DNA from: Sipunculus nudus
Lineage: Eukaryota > Annelida > Sipuncula > Golfingiida > Sipunculidae
Assembly: GCA_026874595.1 (NCBI GenBank)
Contig: CM049310.1
Location: 83,613,056-83,677,055, forward strand
Length of the DNA stretch: 64,000 nucleotides
Reading direction: 5' to 3'
Part shown: positions 11,695 to 22,811 of the stretch, in pieces
Layout of the letters: every line of letters starts with the position of its first letter
Position numbering within the stretch: the first letter of the stretch is position 1
Made by a program: the position numbers and the translations under genes
Notes under the pieces: model-generated
Told to the model about the DNA's origin: nothing
Seen by the model: the letters and a program-made list of their open reading frames with translations, nothing else
Databases searched by the model: none

Positions 11695-12866
11695 GGCCAA
11701 AATAAAAAAAAAGGTATGGTTCTCAGGCACTCTTTTTCAGAAATCAATGTGGGAGGGCGTTTTTTTTATTTTTGATTTTTTTGTATGTTTTGATTAAAAT
11801 GACAAATGATTAGGGAAAAGCATGATAATAACAGATTTATTTTGCTAAACAAGTGAAAGCCCTACATAAAAAAGGAAATTGAAATGTCCGAGCAGTTGCA
11901 GCACAAAATTAGTAAGTTTCTATTAGTGGTGGGCCGATCATCGAGTTTTATCGAAAGTCAGTCGGTTTGCTGCCACTTTCAAGCGCTCGATTACCAAAGG
12001 CAACCATCAATTACATCATAATAATGACTGTTTTCTTTCCAGAATGCCTTTATGTTATAGGCAAAAATGATTCTTTCATTTTTTACCACATTCTGCGTTT
12101 CATATAATGAGTCTGTGTTCCCAAATAACTTCAGTATGTAACTGAGTATGACACGGTTGATGCGAGAACAGAGGACTTATTAAACTTATTATCTGTGAAC
12201 TCGCAGGGAGCTGCAGAATTAGCGGAGAGTTTTCTAACGAAATGTACATTGCATAATATGGGGGAGGGGAGAGGCGTTAAAATACTTCATAAATTCTCCA
12301 GGTCTTCGCCAATTTTGCGAGATTCTCTAAGAAATAATATATTCAACCGATGCCAGGTGCCGCTGTTTAGGCCGCCCTTAAAAATTTCTTTTTTGGGGGC
12401 TAACCCGGCCGGTCGAGTATTTGCATTTCAGTGCACCTGGGCCCATTAAATATGCCTTCATGTGCTAGAAAAACAGACCCTTTATAGGCCTTCCATTCTT
12501 AGATGCTTTGTGATTCCATTATGAAAGATATTACCCGACATTGCCGATTGTTAAATTTGATCCTTAAAATTAGTCTTTATACGTGGAAGGATTGTAACAC
12601 TCACGCGCGAGAGGAGAATACCTGCCGGGGAAACGTAGGTACAGTTTCACAGATAATTGCATATTTCTTTGATAATTGCATATATTTGTCTGAACCGATT
12701 TATAATTGATCATCAGTCGGTTTGCTCAAACAGATGATCGATTATGAAAAAGGAACCAACTCCCACCACTTGTTTCTATTGAAATCAAAATAAAAATTAC
12801 TGATGCGGGGGTTTAAAATTGATGCGGGCGGTGCCTGAGAACCATACCTTTTATTTTTTTTTTGCC
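11695..12866 (+). mobile_element. Harbinger-like MITE split by a hAT-like insertion
   Basis: The left TIR GGCCAAAATAAAAAAAAAGG, continuing TATGGTTCTCAGGCAC, is mirrored by the right end GTGCCTGAGAACCATACC..GCC. TTA flanks both sides (11692-11694, 12867-12869), matching PIF/Harbinger targets. The body is interrupted at 11924-12771 by another element. Without it the copy would be about 320 bp, like the intact copy at 61.5 kb. Confidence 0.85.
11924..12771. mobile_element. hAT-like element nested in the MITE
   Basis: The ends are TAGTGGTGGG and CCCACCACTT. They are flanked by a perfect 8-bp duplication GTTTCTAT (11916-11923 and 12772-12779). The uninserted relative at about 3833 (AAGTTACTATTGAAAATC) shows a similar unsplit site. 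An 8-bp duplication and TAGNGGTGG-type ends are hallmarks of hAT transposons. The interior (848 bp total) has no long transposase frame; the longest open block (12195-12449) is not transposase-like. It is a non-autonomous copy. Confidence 0.9.
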
Positions 12867-12869
12867 TTA

Positions 12870-13473
12870 TCAATCCCAAGTAAAGCAGTGTGAACATTAT
12901 AACTCAAAGGTCAAAGACTACTGATAAAAGGATTGCTTTGAGATTTGGGATGCACAGATATGTAAATCATCTTTGACAGTTTTTTAACAAGACATGTTTG
13001 TGCCCCTTTGTTCTATTGTCAATAGGTAGGCATCAGAAGAAGTGACTATACCTGGGATAAGGGGCTAAAATGGCATCTCTGATGCCAGGCATTTCTAGTT
13101 AGTATTGTGATCCAACCAGTGACAAAAAATATTTTTTAGGACTGACATATATTGTTTCACAGCCCTATGATATCACAACTGAGATAAAAGTTTGCTTTTA
13201 GTAGTTGTATCATAAATATTATTAATATGTTCAGCTAGTGCAGTGTCAAGGTTCCAGCATGCTTAATTATCCTTTAAATAGTACTTACATATAAGGTGTC
13301 ACACCATTGGTCAGTAGCAAGTGTAATGACCTGTGATTGGCCAACTGTCAGCCAAGGAGACTGATATGTGCAAATTGTTTGGTAATAAATTGTGATCAAA
13401 GATTTGGTCATCTTTCTCTGAACAAGTAAGAATATTGGCTTTGACTCTAAACTAGAATGTACCACATATAGGT

Positions 13474-13478
<5 letters not shown>
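12870..13478. other. non-coding stretch
   Basis: AT-rich intron-like sequence without a supported feature. Confidence 0.45.

Positions 13479-13530
<52 letters not shown>
13479..13530. repeat. (TA)n microsatellite
   Basis: Uninterrupted TA run directly abutting the hAT-like element that follows. More TATATA lies on the far side of that element, so it may have inserted into the tract. Confidence 0.9.
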
Positions 13531-13533
<3 letters not shown>

Positions 13534-13957
13534 TGGTGTGCCAATTAATCGATTATGTCATTGAATGGTTGTATTCTTTCATAATTGATTAAACTGGTTG
13601 TCTTTTTGAATAACCGATCAGAAACATTTACAGATGCACATCCATAGAAGTCATATTAGCCTGATGAAATATTCTAATACTGTTGGAGACACAAGAAAGA
13701 TGGAGCATAAAATAGCAAACAGCATTAAAACTGAACCTTGTGCAGGGAATAAATGTCTACTTCTCAGCTGTTACCTTGACCTTTCAGTGTGGTGTAGAAA
13801 TTAGGTTCAGTTTGTTTAGTCAATATACAAGGTATAATTCTATACAGCAGATTTCACAGAAATATAAATAATACATAATGTGATTGAGAAATAATCATTC
13901 ATCGGCTTTTTATATTTCAGTCATAAAATTTGATTTACAAGCAAATCTTACCACTGA
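13531..13957. mobile_element. hAT-like MITE (TAGTGGTGTGCC family)
   Basis: It begins TAGTGGTGTGCCAATTAATC and ends TTACCACTGA, giving short inverted ends. The body (AGATGCACATCCATAGAAGTC, described here in part, and ACCTTGACCTTTCAG) is shared with 27.2-27.6 kb. The 8-bp duplication cannot be proved because both flanks are TATATA. No coding capacity. Confidence 0.65.
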
Positions 13958-13986
13958 TATATAGCTATATACATATATATATTTGT

Positions 13987-14353
13987 TAGTGTTGGACTTG
14001 GAGGTCACCAGACTGGTCTCTGCCTCGAGGCCAGGTCCTGCTAGCCTTGGCCTTCAGCCCTTGCCCTCGGAAAGCAATGACTCTGACCCGGCCTTAAGTC
14101 TTCCAGCCTTGGTGACATGGCCCATGGCCAGCTCGAGGCCTATAAAGTTCAAGTTGACCTGTTTTGTATAATTGCATTTTAGCTATAACTCAAACTAGAA
14201 TTCAGACATTGAATCTCAATTGTATGGACTTGGTTGGAGGTGACTCAGCCTCGGTCTTGGAGGGTGGTGACTCGGCCTTATCCTCAGCCTGGTAGGCTTG
14301 TAACTCGGACTCCGCCTTGGCCATGGAGGGTCATGACTCAACTGCAACACTGA
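13987..14353. mobile_element. probable hAT-like MITE with GC-rich body
   Basis: The left end TAGTGTTGGACTTGGAGGTC and the reverse complement of the right end (TCAGTGTTGCAGTTGAGTCA) are similar. The body is much more GC-rich than its surroundings and has internal repeats of GGTGACTCRGCCT-type phrases. No clear target duplication was found. The 62-codon open block within it is read as repeat sequence and not as a gene. Confidence 0.6.
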
Positions 14354-14807
14354 TATAAATTATAATATTGTTTTGTAATATATCATTACACCGGAATACA
14401 TCCCTATTATAAAACTTAACAACACGTATTACATAAAACGACTAACAAAAGGTCATACTTTGTTGTATTACAAATTGGTATATCAGATTTCAGACAATAC
14501 ATAATAGACAAATGGGATCAGTATGAATTTGCATTAATGGCAGATTAGGAAACGTGAAAGAGTAAAATGGAGTGAAAGTATTCAAACAATTTACTGCTTT
14601 CTGTTCAAGTCTCTCATATAAAAATCCTGACAAAAATATAAATAATTTAATCAGTCCCATGTGTGTTTAAGACACAGTTAAACAGAGTTCTTAAATTCTG
14701 TTAGACCTCTCATGGGAATCAAGTTTTCACATGAATTTTACCTTTCTGTCCTCGTAATATGGTCAAGCATACTGAGAAGGGACTTATCAGTTCATGTAAA
14801 CATGCAA

Positions 14808-15243
14808 TACTGTGGTTGCCTTTTTGTTCGCGAGGGTTTTAATTTCGCGATATTCGCGAATGGGAAATAATCGCGAAAATGAAACCCTCGGGAATAATTG
14901 GCCAATTGAGAATGTCCTTCTTATTTAGTGTAATCAATACTTGTATGGTAATAGGTTAAAACAGAGAGAATTTTTTTAATAAATTATATCCTTACAGGTA
15001 TAGGGAAATGTAAGCCTTAAATTTGAGCTTAACCACCTATGCTGTGTGTGCGGGCCTATCATTATATAAGAAAATGTCACAAACTCATGACTTATTCTCA
15101 TTTTATAATACACACAGGTATATGGCTCTGCCAAAGATTTGATATAGGTTCTTGTGAGATCGCGAAAATGAAACCCTCGCAAAACATTAAAAATGGAAAA
15201 ATCGCGAAATTTCAGCCTCACGAATATGAAGCCAACCACAGTA
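14808..15243. mobile_element. TIR MITE rich in TTCGCGA motifs
   Basis: The left end TACTGTGGTTGCCTTTTTGT, continuing TCGCGAGGGTTTTAATTTCGCGA, matches the reverse complement of the right end (TACTGTGGTTGGCTTCATAT..) over about 45 bp. TA lies at each boundary. Inner repeats of TCGCGAAAATGAAACCCTCG occur near both ends. A second, decayed copy is at 33645-34103. The TA target suggests a Tc1/mariner or pogo relative. Confidence 0.8.
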
Positions 15244-18200
15244 TGTGTACTACAGTGATATATAGATCTAATAAACAAGTCAAGACTGTACGCTAGGGTA
15301 TCTGCTTCAGTTATTCCTAGTCCAGTAGATATCCTAAATTGACTGCATGGCAGTGACAGTTTAGCCTATCTAATCTCCTTCTCGGTGTATATCTTATCTT
15401 GTCCATCTTAACATGAAATAGTACTCAGTTACAATGAATGTAAAGAGGAAGATAGTTGTGTGGCAATTTGAAGTATTAAATTGAAAAGTCGTAGAAATGT
15501 TTCACTTAGTTATTGCGCAGGACTTGTATAGCTCTGTCATTTAATACTGAAGGTACTGGACTTATTTGTCATGAGTGGCAGTATAAGTACTGCCAAGCTT
15601 AGTATTTTGTGTTTCTTATCTTTACATTTTAAATATAAGATCAGTATCAAGTGTGGAAAATATGTATTTACTGAAAAAAAATCATGTACATTTTATTTAT
15701 TGTTTTGAGAAATATTTGCTTGAAATCATCTTTATTTGTTTTAATTCAAATTTATTTGGTTAAATGTTGGACATTTTAAATCTATTGTAATGAAATAGGA
15801 TTATTCATTCACATTGTTTCTTTTTTTTTAAATTATTTTTAGAATACAAACAGAAACGTACAGTCTTGCGTTATATACAATTCTGTTATTTTACGTCATG
15901 TGAACAAAGAGAAATCAATATAGGCAGAGATGTATATTTGCTTGGTCTGGACTCAAATGCCCACTTTCCTTTTTCCCTGACTGATATGGTTCATCATGTT
16001 AATGTTAGCTGGCATATGCATATGTGTTATTATGTCTTAGCACTTAATTTAGGCCTTGTCAGATGTAGCGCTGTATTTTTCTAGAGTTGTTTGTTTGTGG
16101 GTTGTAATTTGTACTAACCTTAAATCTCAAAAGATAACACAACACCATATAAAATAAGGGAGAAGCTTTTACAAAATCTGTAAATGTATACATGTGCATG
16201 ATTCCCTGAAATAGATATGTTTGCAGGAGGGCCTGTTTGAGTGGCAGTTTACCCTGATGTTCACCTGTGAGGGCAGAGGTGGTAGATCTGTTGAGTTTTA
16301 ATAAGTGTGAGGTTATTATTGTGATTAGAATAGTTATATGGCAGAGTCGATTAGTCGAACTGTACCCTAACACCCTTGTTCATGTACATATTGATAACTG
16401 CAGGTTAAGCCATCACAGGCATAATTTATGTGTCTGCACTGTCTGACCGGGTCATGAAACTGACCATGAAAATGACCAGGAGGCCACAGGCTTGACCACA
16501 GCACAGAAAAGATTGATACTCTTTATCTGTTTATATGCCCAATATCCAGTAAAGACATGTACTAAAAGTATCATAGGCTTGTCCAGTGCCAGTTGATGGG
16601 TTTCCCTTACAAGAGGGTCAACATACAAACCATTATGATGTGTGTACAAGGAAATCAAACTTCTTAGGAAAGTTTGCACAGCTTACAGCATGTCAATATA
16701 CCTGTGTGACAATATCTGTGACTAGAATACATAAAAAGACACAGTTAGCTATCATGACTGGCTGAGGAACTGGCCCAGAGCTACACCTTCAGTACAGCAC
16801 TACACCTGCATGTGTGGGTGTGTTTGTGTGCCCTATCATTAACGTCCCATAACCCTGGCCCTCCAAGGCAGACAGACAGACCCTAGGTAGTAAGTGGCTT
16901 TCCAAGTTGTGATTTAGCAGACATTGGTAAGGTGTCAGGTCTGGACATTCAGCATCAGGTATGTCACGATCACTTAGTGAGTTAAGTGATTGAATTTTCA
17001 AAGGCTTAGCACCTTCACAAGTATCATTAGTGATTCTGTGTGTGGACTTGGGAAAATTTTGTACCTGTCAGTACACACTTTGTAACTGAATTATGACTTT
17101 ACTTTAGGTAAGATTGTACTTGATCATAATACTTGTGATATATGATATATTTAGACTGTTATTGTCAGCTTTGAAGTGAACCCTTGAGGTGTTTCACATA
17201 CAGATCTGAAAAAGGGAATTTTCAAACATGGTTACTTTAATGTTTATATTTAATTTTTATTTGATGAAAAGTTTCTACATACCCCATTTTCCTCTTTTGC
17301 AAAGGCCAGTGTTCAGAGTTTTAATATGAGTCCGTGAATATTACTGGACTCATTGAATTATAACAGTCATGACAGTCTGTAAAGTATAGATCAGTTTTGT
17401 AATGCTTTTAGATATATCATGCTCGAAATTAGCAAAATATATTTCACTACTGGACAGTGGGGTCTGGCAAGGTAATACTTACTGGATCTGAATGGTTTAA
17501 TTGGATCCAACTTGTTTTAAATTTAAAACCCTGTTTTCAGTAATATATCTACATCTTTTGTTATAAATGTCTAAATTTAAAAACAGTTACTCTCATGGAA
17601 ATTAACCAGATATAATTATTAATTATTCATTTTGTGCAGCAAGTAAACATTTGTGTAAACCAACAAAAACTGTATGTGAGCCAAAAAAATATTCCAAGCC
17701 AAAGGGGCTGGTGCTAATCAAATTTTACTGGACCCCTTTAAAAAAATAAGCAAATTCTGTTGTTCTGGCACTGTTTGACTCAAAGCCATGCTCATGTTAA
17801 CTAGTTTCTTAGAAGTGCTCAAATGACACCCTTTTGGATTAAACAATAGCCATAATTGGTAGTGCGTCCATCCATTTATCTTTGTTAGGTCTAATTGATT
17901 AAACAATTTTAGCTGATTAAATGAATAAGGACATTAGAACATTTTGTCAGTTGTATTGCTAGAATCGGTAAAGCTAACAGTTTAGTCTTTGATAAATCTT
18001 CAGTTTGCACTGATTACATTAAATGGTTATTAAAGGCCACACAAAAGAAATGTTTTACTGAACATCCGCCCATATTTTTTACAGATCTTGAATTTTTTCC
18101 TCATACGATGAGCATCAACTCTTCAATAATTTTTCCAGTTGATGCTTGTCTTCAAAGGAATAATTAACTCACTGTGTGACAGGCATCAGTAAAAGTCAAT

Positions 18201-18540
18201 TGAACTTATCTGTTCTTAGGAACCAATTAAAGAATCATATGTTTTGTATGATTGTATTCATCCAGTGGAAATTGACCGTGACAGAATTCCAGTATTTTGT
18301 CTTGATTTGGAATTGAAAATTTTGGCTCCTGCTTCAGATTTTTGTTCCCTGAATTTGTTTAATGGAGATTTTTTTTTGGTGTGGCCTAAAACTATTGCAG
18401 TTAGAATAATACTGTTATAATGTAAAAAAAATATTATTTATTGATCATATTAGATTGGCTAGTGACAAGGCAAGAGATACATGTAGATTTGTGTGATCTG
18501 TGAATGTTGACATTATATATTACAGATTAAAGTATAACTG
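15244..18540. other. intron-like AT-rich stretch
   Basis: Non-repetitive AT-rich sequence with no supported exon. Several open frames of 62-104 codons lack splice signals and protein character. Confidence 0.5.
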
Positions 18541-18560
18541 TACATGCTTTTCTGTTTAAG

Positions 18561-18750
18561 ACAAGAAGACAACATCGTTTTAACCATGCGATGTTATAGT
18601 GTGATATCCAGCTGAAAACGTGGTGATCAGATGACATTTAATAAAACTAAAAGGAATTGAAATTGACTTTAAAAATCTGAGAGACTAATGCGTTCAACTG
18701 GAAATACAATGGGACCACCAAATATGGAGGCCTTCAGATTAAAGATCTCA
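18561..18750 (+). CDS. candidate start-codon exon (5'UTR plus 21 codons)
   Basis: An acceptor with a pyrimidine run (CTTTTCTGTTTAAG) precedes 18561, and a strong donor GTGAGTAT follows 18750. The final reading frame starts at ATG 18688 and gives MRSTGNTMGPPNMEAFRLKI followed by S, 21 codons ending exactly at the donor (phase 0). The ATG at 18709 has the better start context (ACAATGG), so translation may begin there. Two short upstream ORFs (ATG at 18586 and 18622 region) precede it, which fits a 5'UTR with translational damping. Phase 0 is compatible with the coding exon at 39829. The encoded peptide is not recognised. The whole block is short, so a chance combination of signals cannot be excluded. 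Confidence 0.45.
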
Positions 18751-18759
18751 GTGAGTATA

Positions 18760-20157
18760 GTATTATATATAGTATAATAATATAAAAAATGTGAACTTTT
18801 TTCAGTATTTGCCACTGAACTATAGGTATGGCTTAAGTACATAGGATGTCAATAAGACTCCAATATAAGTGACCTGTGGGAATGTTTTCATGCTCGTGCA
18901 GAAAAGTATATCTGCCCAGCTTGCAGTGGGAATAAGACAGAAATCTTTTATCATGCAGTTAGTGACAGCCATTTTATTTAATAAAGTCAGTGATTAATGT
19001 TCACAGTGCCACTTAACATTCTTTTGTAGGATTTCTCCCATGGATAAAAGACAACAACACATAAACTTGATTAAATAACTCACCAAAATACCTGAAGGAT
19101 CTGTCTGAATTTTTAAGGATTATTATTCATGTGCTAAAACGTAGTCATACTGCTAGTCCTTAGGTAAACACTTTGCTATTTAAAGACACAGAGTTGCTGG
19201 CTACTAAGCTTCCCCTGTGCTTAACTTTATGATCTCCTTATATGACTACTATATTATTTTTTCATACATATCCTAGCTACTAACTGACTTGTGTTAGGGC
19301 CACCCTCCTATATCAGCCCCCAGAATAAATAATTAAATTTTATACCTGTCACATATCTAACATGGCCTCCAGGCAGGCATACCGGAACTTCATGTATAAG
19401 GTGTCCCCAATTGAGATCTTCCATTGTTTATTGTCTCTGTTATTTTATCAACCGTTAACTGAAAATCTGTAACCTATTGGACATAAAGAGGCCCCATCAC
19501 ATTTAAATTAGTCTCAAGTGTGTATCTCTTATGCAAGAACAAGCTATTCTGGTGATCTGTCTGTTTATCAAGTGTCTGCAGGAACGATTTAAAACATATC
19601 CATCATTGGTTTATATACTTCAGGTCCTATCTTGATTGTTTGAAGAACAAAATCTATCTTGTTCACTCAAGGACCAGATCAGGTAGAAAAAAGGAAATTA
19701 AATCTGATGTCAGGTCAATTTACTTGAAAAGATGTGTTAATTATAAGATAATGACTGTACCCTGGTATGTTACAGATAGCTCTTGGTTTGATGTTGTGAC
19801 AAGCGAATCGTCAGTTTATGTAACTGAGGTCTGTCATTACAAAAACACAGAGTAGACTAACTATAGTAAATTCCCAATCAGGATTCAGTCCGGCCTAAAT
19901 CCCGATCTTCAATTAATAACAAAGAGAATGACTTCTTGTCTAATCAATTCATACCCTTGATCCAGCTCATAACTTTATCTATATGCTAACTTCATGTCTT
20001 CAAGGCCCTTTTTAATTATCAAATCAAAATATATAATTGTTTATATTTATAAAATGTTTTTCTGTGCTTTGAAACAGAATTTAATCATTTTGATTTATAT
20101 AATACATGAAGATATTGTAGCAATGACATGTTGGAGTATACTGTACTTTTCGTTTGT
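18760..20157. other. intron-like stretch
   Basis: No exon or repeat with clear boundaries was found. Confidence 0.45.
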
Positions 20158-20446
20158 CTATTGTTAATAGTGCCCTTAATTTAAATTTTGTCAATTTTAT
20201 AACATAATTAAATAATGCACTGAGGTACTTGGGCTTTAATTATTGCCCATAATTTAAATTTGGTAATTTTTTATGATATAATCAAAAAGTGCACTGAGGT
20301 ACTTGGGCTTTAATTATTGCCCATAATTTAAATTTGGTAAATTTTTATAACATAATTGAATAATGCACTGAGGTACTTGGGCCTTAATTATTGCCAATAA
20401 TTTAAATGTTGTAAATTTTATAACATAATCAAAAAGTACAGTGAGG
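20158..20446 (+). repeat. 74-bp tandem repeat, about 3.9 copies
   Basis: CTTGGGCYTTAATTATTGCC recurs at 20228, 20302 and 20376, exactly 74 bp apart. The unit also holds TGCACTGAGGTA and a TAATTTAAATTTGGTAA block. The last unit is partial and diverged. Confidence 0.9.
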
Positions 20447-20519
20447 TGTATGCTAAATCTGCTCAGTGGCCACAATCTGAGGCATATATATAGGGCTTAA
20501 GTGTTTGTTATATCATCTG

Positions 20520-21205
20520 TAATTAATTAAAGCCAGCTATTCGCCTGCCTTTTCTATAGAATTTTTGTGCTGTTTAGCTAACTCTGCATATATAAGGCCA
20601 AAAAGAAGGGTATGGTTCTCAGGTACTGCCCGCATCAATTTTAACCCCCACACCAAAAATTTTATATTAATTTTCATCTTTCAAGAAGATAAAATAATAC
20701 AATTTTTATAAGATTTCCTTTGTTATGTAGTGCATTCACCTGTTTAGCAAAAAAAATCTGTTATTATCATGATTTTCCCTGATCATATGACATTTATTGA
20801 AAATGTACAAGGAAAGGTGAAAAAAGTTACCCACCCACACTGATTTAAAAAAAAATGAGAACCATACTTTTTTTTGCCCAGGGAACTTTTGGTAATTCTT
20901 GTTGAGAAAAGTTCCTATGACACCTCTGTGATGGAAGTATGAGCTTTTTTATCTACTATAGATGTTAGTAAACACAGCAATTTTGACAAATGATTAAAAA
21001 CATGAACCCTAAGATGGTTGGTTTTATATGTGTTGGAGTTGAAAGGTCACTTGTTTCAAATCACCCTTTTCAAAACTGATTCATCTGATCTGCCGGCAGA
21101 TGTCCTTGTTGAATGTGTTTGGATTATTTTAGCAGGCCCCAACATGTTATAAACAAAACCAATTACCGGTAATAGACATCAGATATCAGAATGGGTCACT
21201 TTAAG
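20520..21205 (+). mobile_element. TTAA-bounded element, split by a Harbinger-like MITE
   Basis: It starts near TTAAAGCCAGCTATTCGCCT and ends with ATATCAGAATGGGTCACTTTAA. It carries the shared phrases CAGATGTCCTTGTTGAATGTG and CCCCAACATGTTATAAAC. The same phrases recur at 24.85, 25.5, 32.2, 54.6 (reverse), 63.3 and 63.7 kb. Ends of the TTAAAGGGNCCTATTC type with TTAA at the outside suggest a piggyBac- or Kolobok-like non-autonomous element. This copy is interrupted at 20596-20878. Confidence 0.65.
20596..20878 (+). mobile_element. Harbinger-like MITE inserted in TTAA element
   Basis: Left TIR GGCCAAAAAGAAGGGTATGG, continuing TTCTCAGG; right end GAGAACCATACTTTTTTTTGCC. The body matches the copies at 3.6, 11.7 and 61.5 kb. 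The left flank is TAA, but the right flank is CAG, so the duplication has decayed or the right boundary is off by a few bases. Confidence 0.8.
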
Positions 21206-21219
21206 GAAATAGGCACAGT

Positions 21220-21949
21220 GGATTCTGTAATATAGTAAAGTGTATAATAATATCGGGTAATTAGTATAATATGGTGTACTATGTAGTGTATAAGAGTTCA
21301 GTATAGTAAAGTATAAGATACAAAAGGATAGTATGGTATAGTAAAGTGTATATTTATTTCAGCACCAAATATGAAAACATTTACTGGTAGGTTTAAAATA
21401 ACTAGAAAACTAGGTTGCATACAATTTTTGCAAAAAATTATCCTCGGGTACCCTAATTTTTACGGAACCCTGGCTGAGGAAATTGGTTGTGAAATTCCCG
21501 GCCCAAGTAGCTGGATTAGCTATCGATACAGCTCTCAAGGGGATACATCATAATCTGCTTCTGGTACAACTGTATTCATGTGCTGACAGAGTGGGGTTAG
21601 GGACTGTTACTATTGTTCAGAAATCAATAGTTGACAATGACGAGGTTTTGTGCCTGATTGTGACCTCAGTGTTATATTCTTCAACAGTCGTGTATTATAC
21701 ACTTCAACAGTCACTGGGTGGTGATCATTAAACGGGAGTATGACTGCCATGTACAAAAGAGTACCACGTTATACAGACTGGTTTATCCTAAATCTCTCTA
21801 AGGTTGCTTGGTGCTTTGCTGTGTGGCTGAAATGTAATGAACTGTTGCAAACATGGTTAAAAGTCAGAAGGCACTACTTAGGCTGGCTTTCAATGTGTGC
21901 TGAAATTTTGTATGGCTGAAAATCAGCAAGCATGCAGAATAGCTTTCAT
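21220..21949. other. intron-like stretch with AGTATAGTAAAGT repeats
   Basis: At about 21228-21355 short degenerate TATAGTAAAGTGTATAA phrases repeat. No exon supported. Confidence 0.4.
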
Positions 21950-21954
21950 GGAGT

Positions 21955-22335
21955 CCTCCTCATTGGTCCAACAGCACCTTGGTTCAACAGCACACTTGTC
22001 CAACTTAACATTTGTCCAACAACAAAGTTGGCCAGCTGCACCTTGGAACAATGGCACCTTGATAGAAAACCACATTTGGTTCAACAACATAATGGTCAAC
22101 TGCACCTTGATGGAGTAGCACATTGGTCCAACAGCAAATGGATTCAACTGTACCTCCGTCCCACTGCACCTTGATATAATAGCACATTGGTACAACTGCA
22201 AATGGTCCAACTGTAGCTTGGTTCAACTGCACTATGATAGAGTAGCCCATTGGTTCAACAACAGATGGTCCAACTGCACCTCTGTCCAACTGTACCTTGA
22301 TAGAATATCACATTGGTCCAACGTATTGGTCCAAA
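21955..22335. repeat. degenerate minisatellite, about 64-bp higher unit
   Basis: Phrases such as TGCACCTTGATRGAATAGCA and CATTGGTCCAACAGCA recur through the block. TGYACCWTGATAG-type landmarks lie about 63-65 bp apart. Shorter GGTCCAACWGCA sub-repeats lie inside each unit. Long open frames on both strands come from the repeat. Confidence 0.8.
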
Positions 22336-22404
22336 CATCAGGGCATTTGTAGGTGTAAATATGTACTATGAGATTTATCTTAACATTTTAGTCACCGTTG
22401 GTGG

Positions 22405-22803
22405 TAGGGCTGAAAGGAGTACTCGAGTACTTGAGTCCGGGTAATACTTACCGAGTACTCGAGTAAAAAATTTGGACTCGAGTACTTGTGTATGTACATG
22501 CATATCTGAATATTACTGCAAATGTACGGACAGTCTCTAGGCCTATTTATTCATTATCGTAGCCTGGCATATGGTTCTAAACATATGCTAGTTGAATTAA
22601 CAAAGGTCTTGTAATGACATATATCTGTTCCTTCGTTGGGATAAAGTTAATCCGTCACAAATTTAAATATACGCATACATTGAATCGGTAAAGAGATGTC
22701 CGTTTAATCTTACAGCGTTGCCATGGTAACGAGTACTCGAGTCCGAGTCGGGTAATGCCTATCGGGTACTCGAGTCCAAAAATTTGTACCCGTTTCAGCC
22801 CTA
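22405..22803. mobile_element. hAT-like element with perfect 8-bp target duplication
   Basis: TAGGGCTGAAA at the left and TTTCAGCCCTA at the right are exact inverted ends. GTTGGTGG flanks both sides (22397-22404, 22804-22811). Subterminal repeats GAGTACTCGAGT and GGGTACTCGAGTCC occur at both ends. It is 399 bp with no coding capacity. The 8-bp duplication and end style assign it to hAT. Confidence 0.93.
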
Positions 22804-22811
22804 GTTGGTGG

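Noticed and set aside
21923-22289. Overlapping 70-95-codon frames on both strands
   Set aside because: They translate the 64-bp minisatellite.
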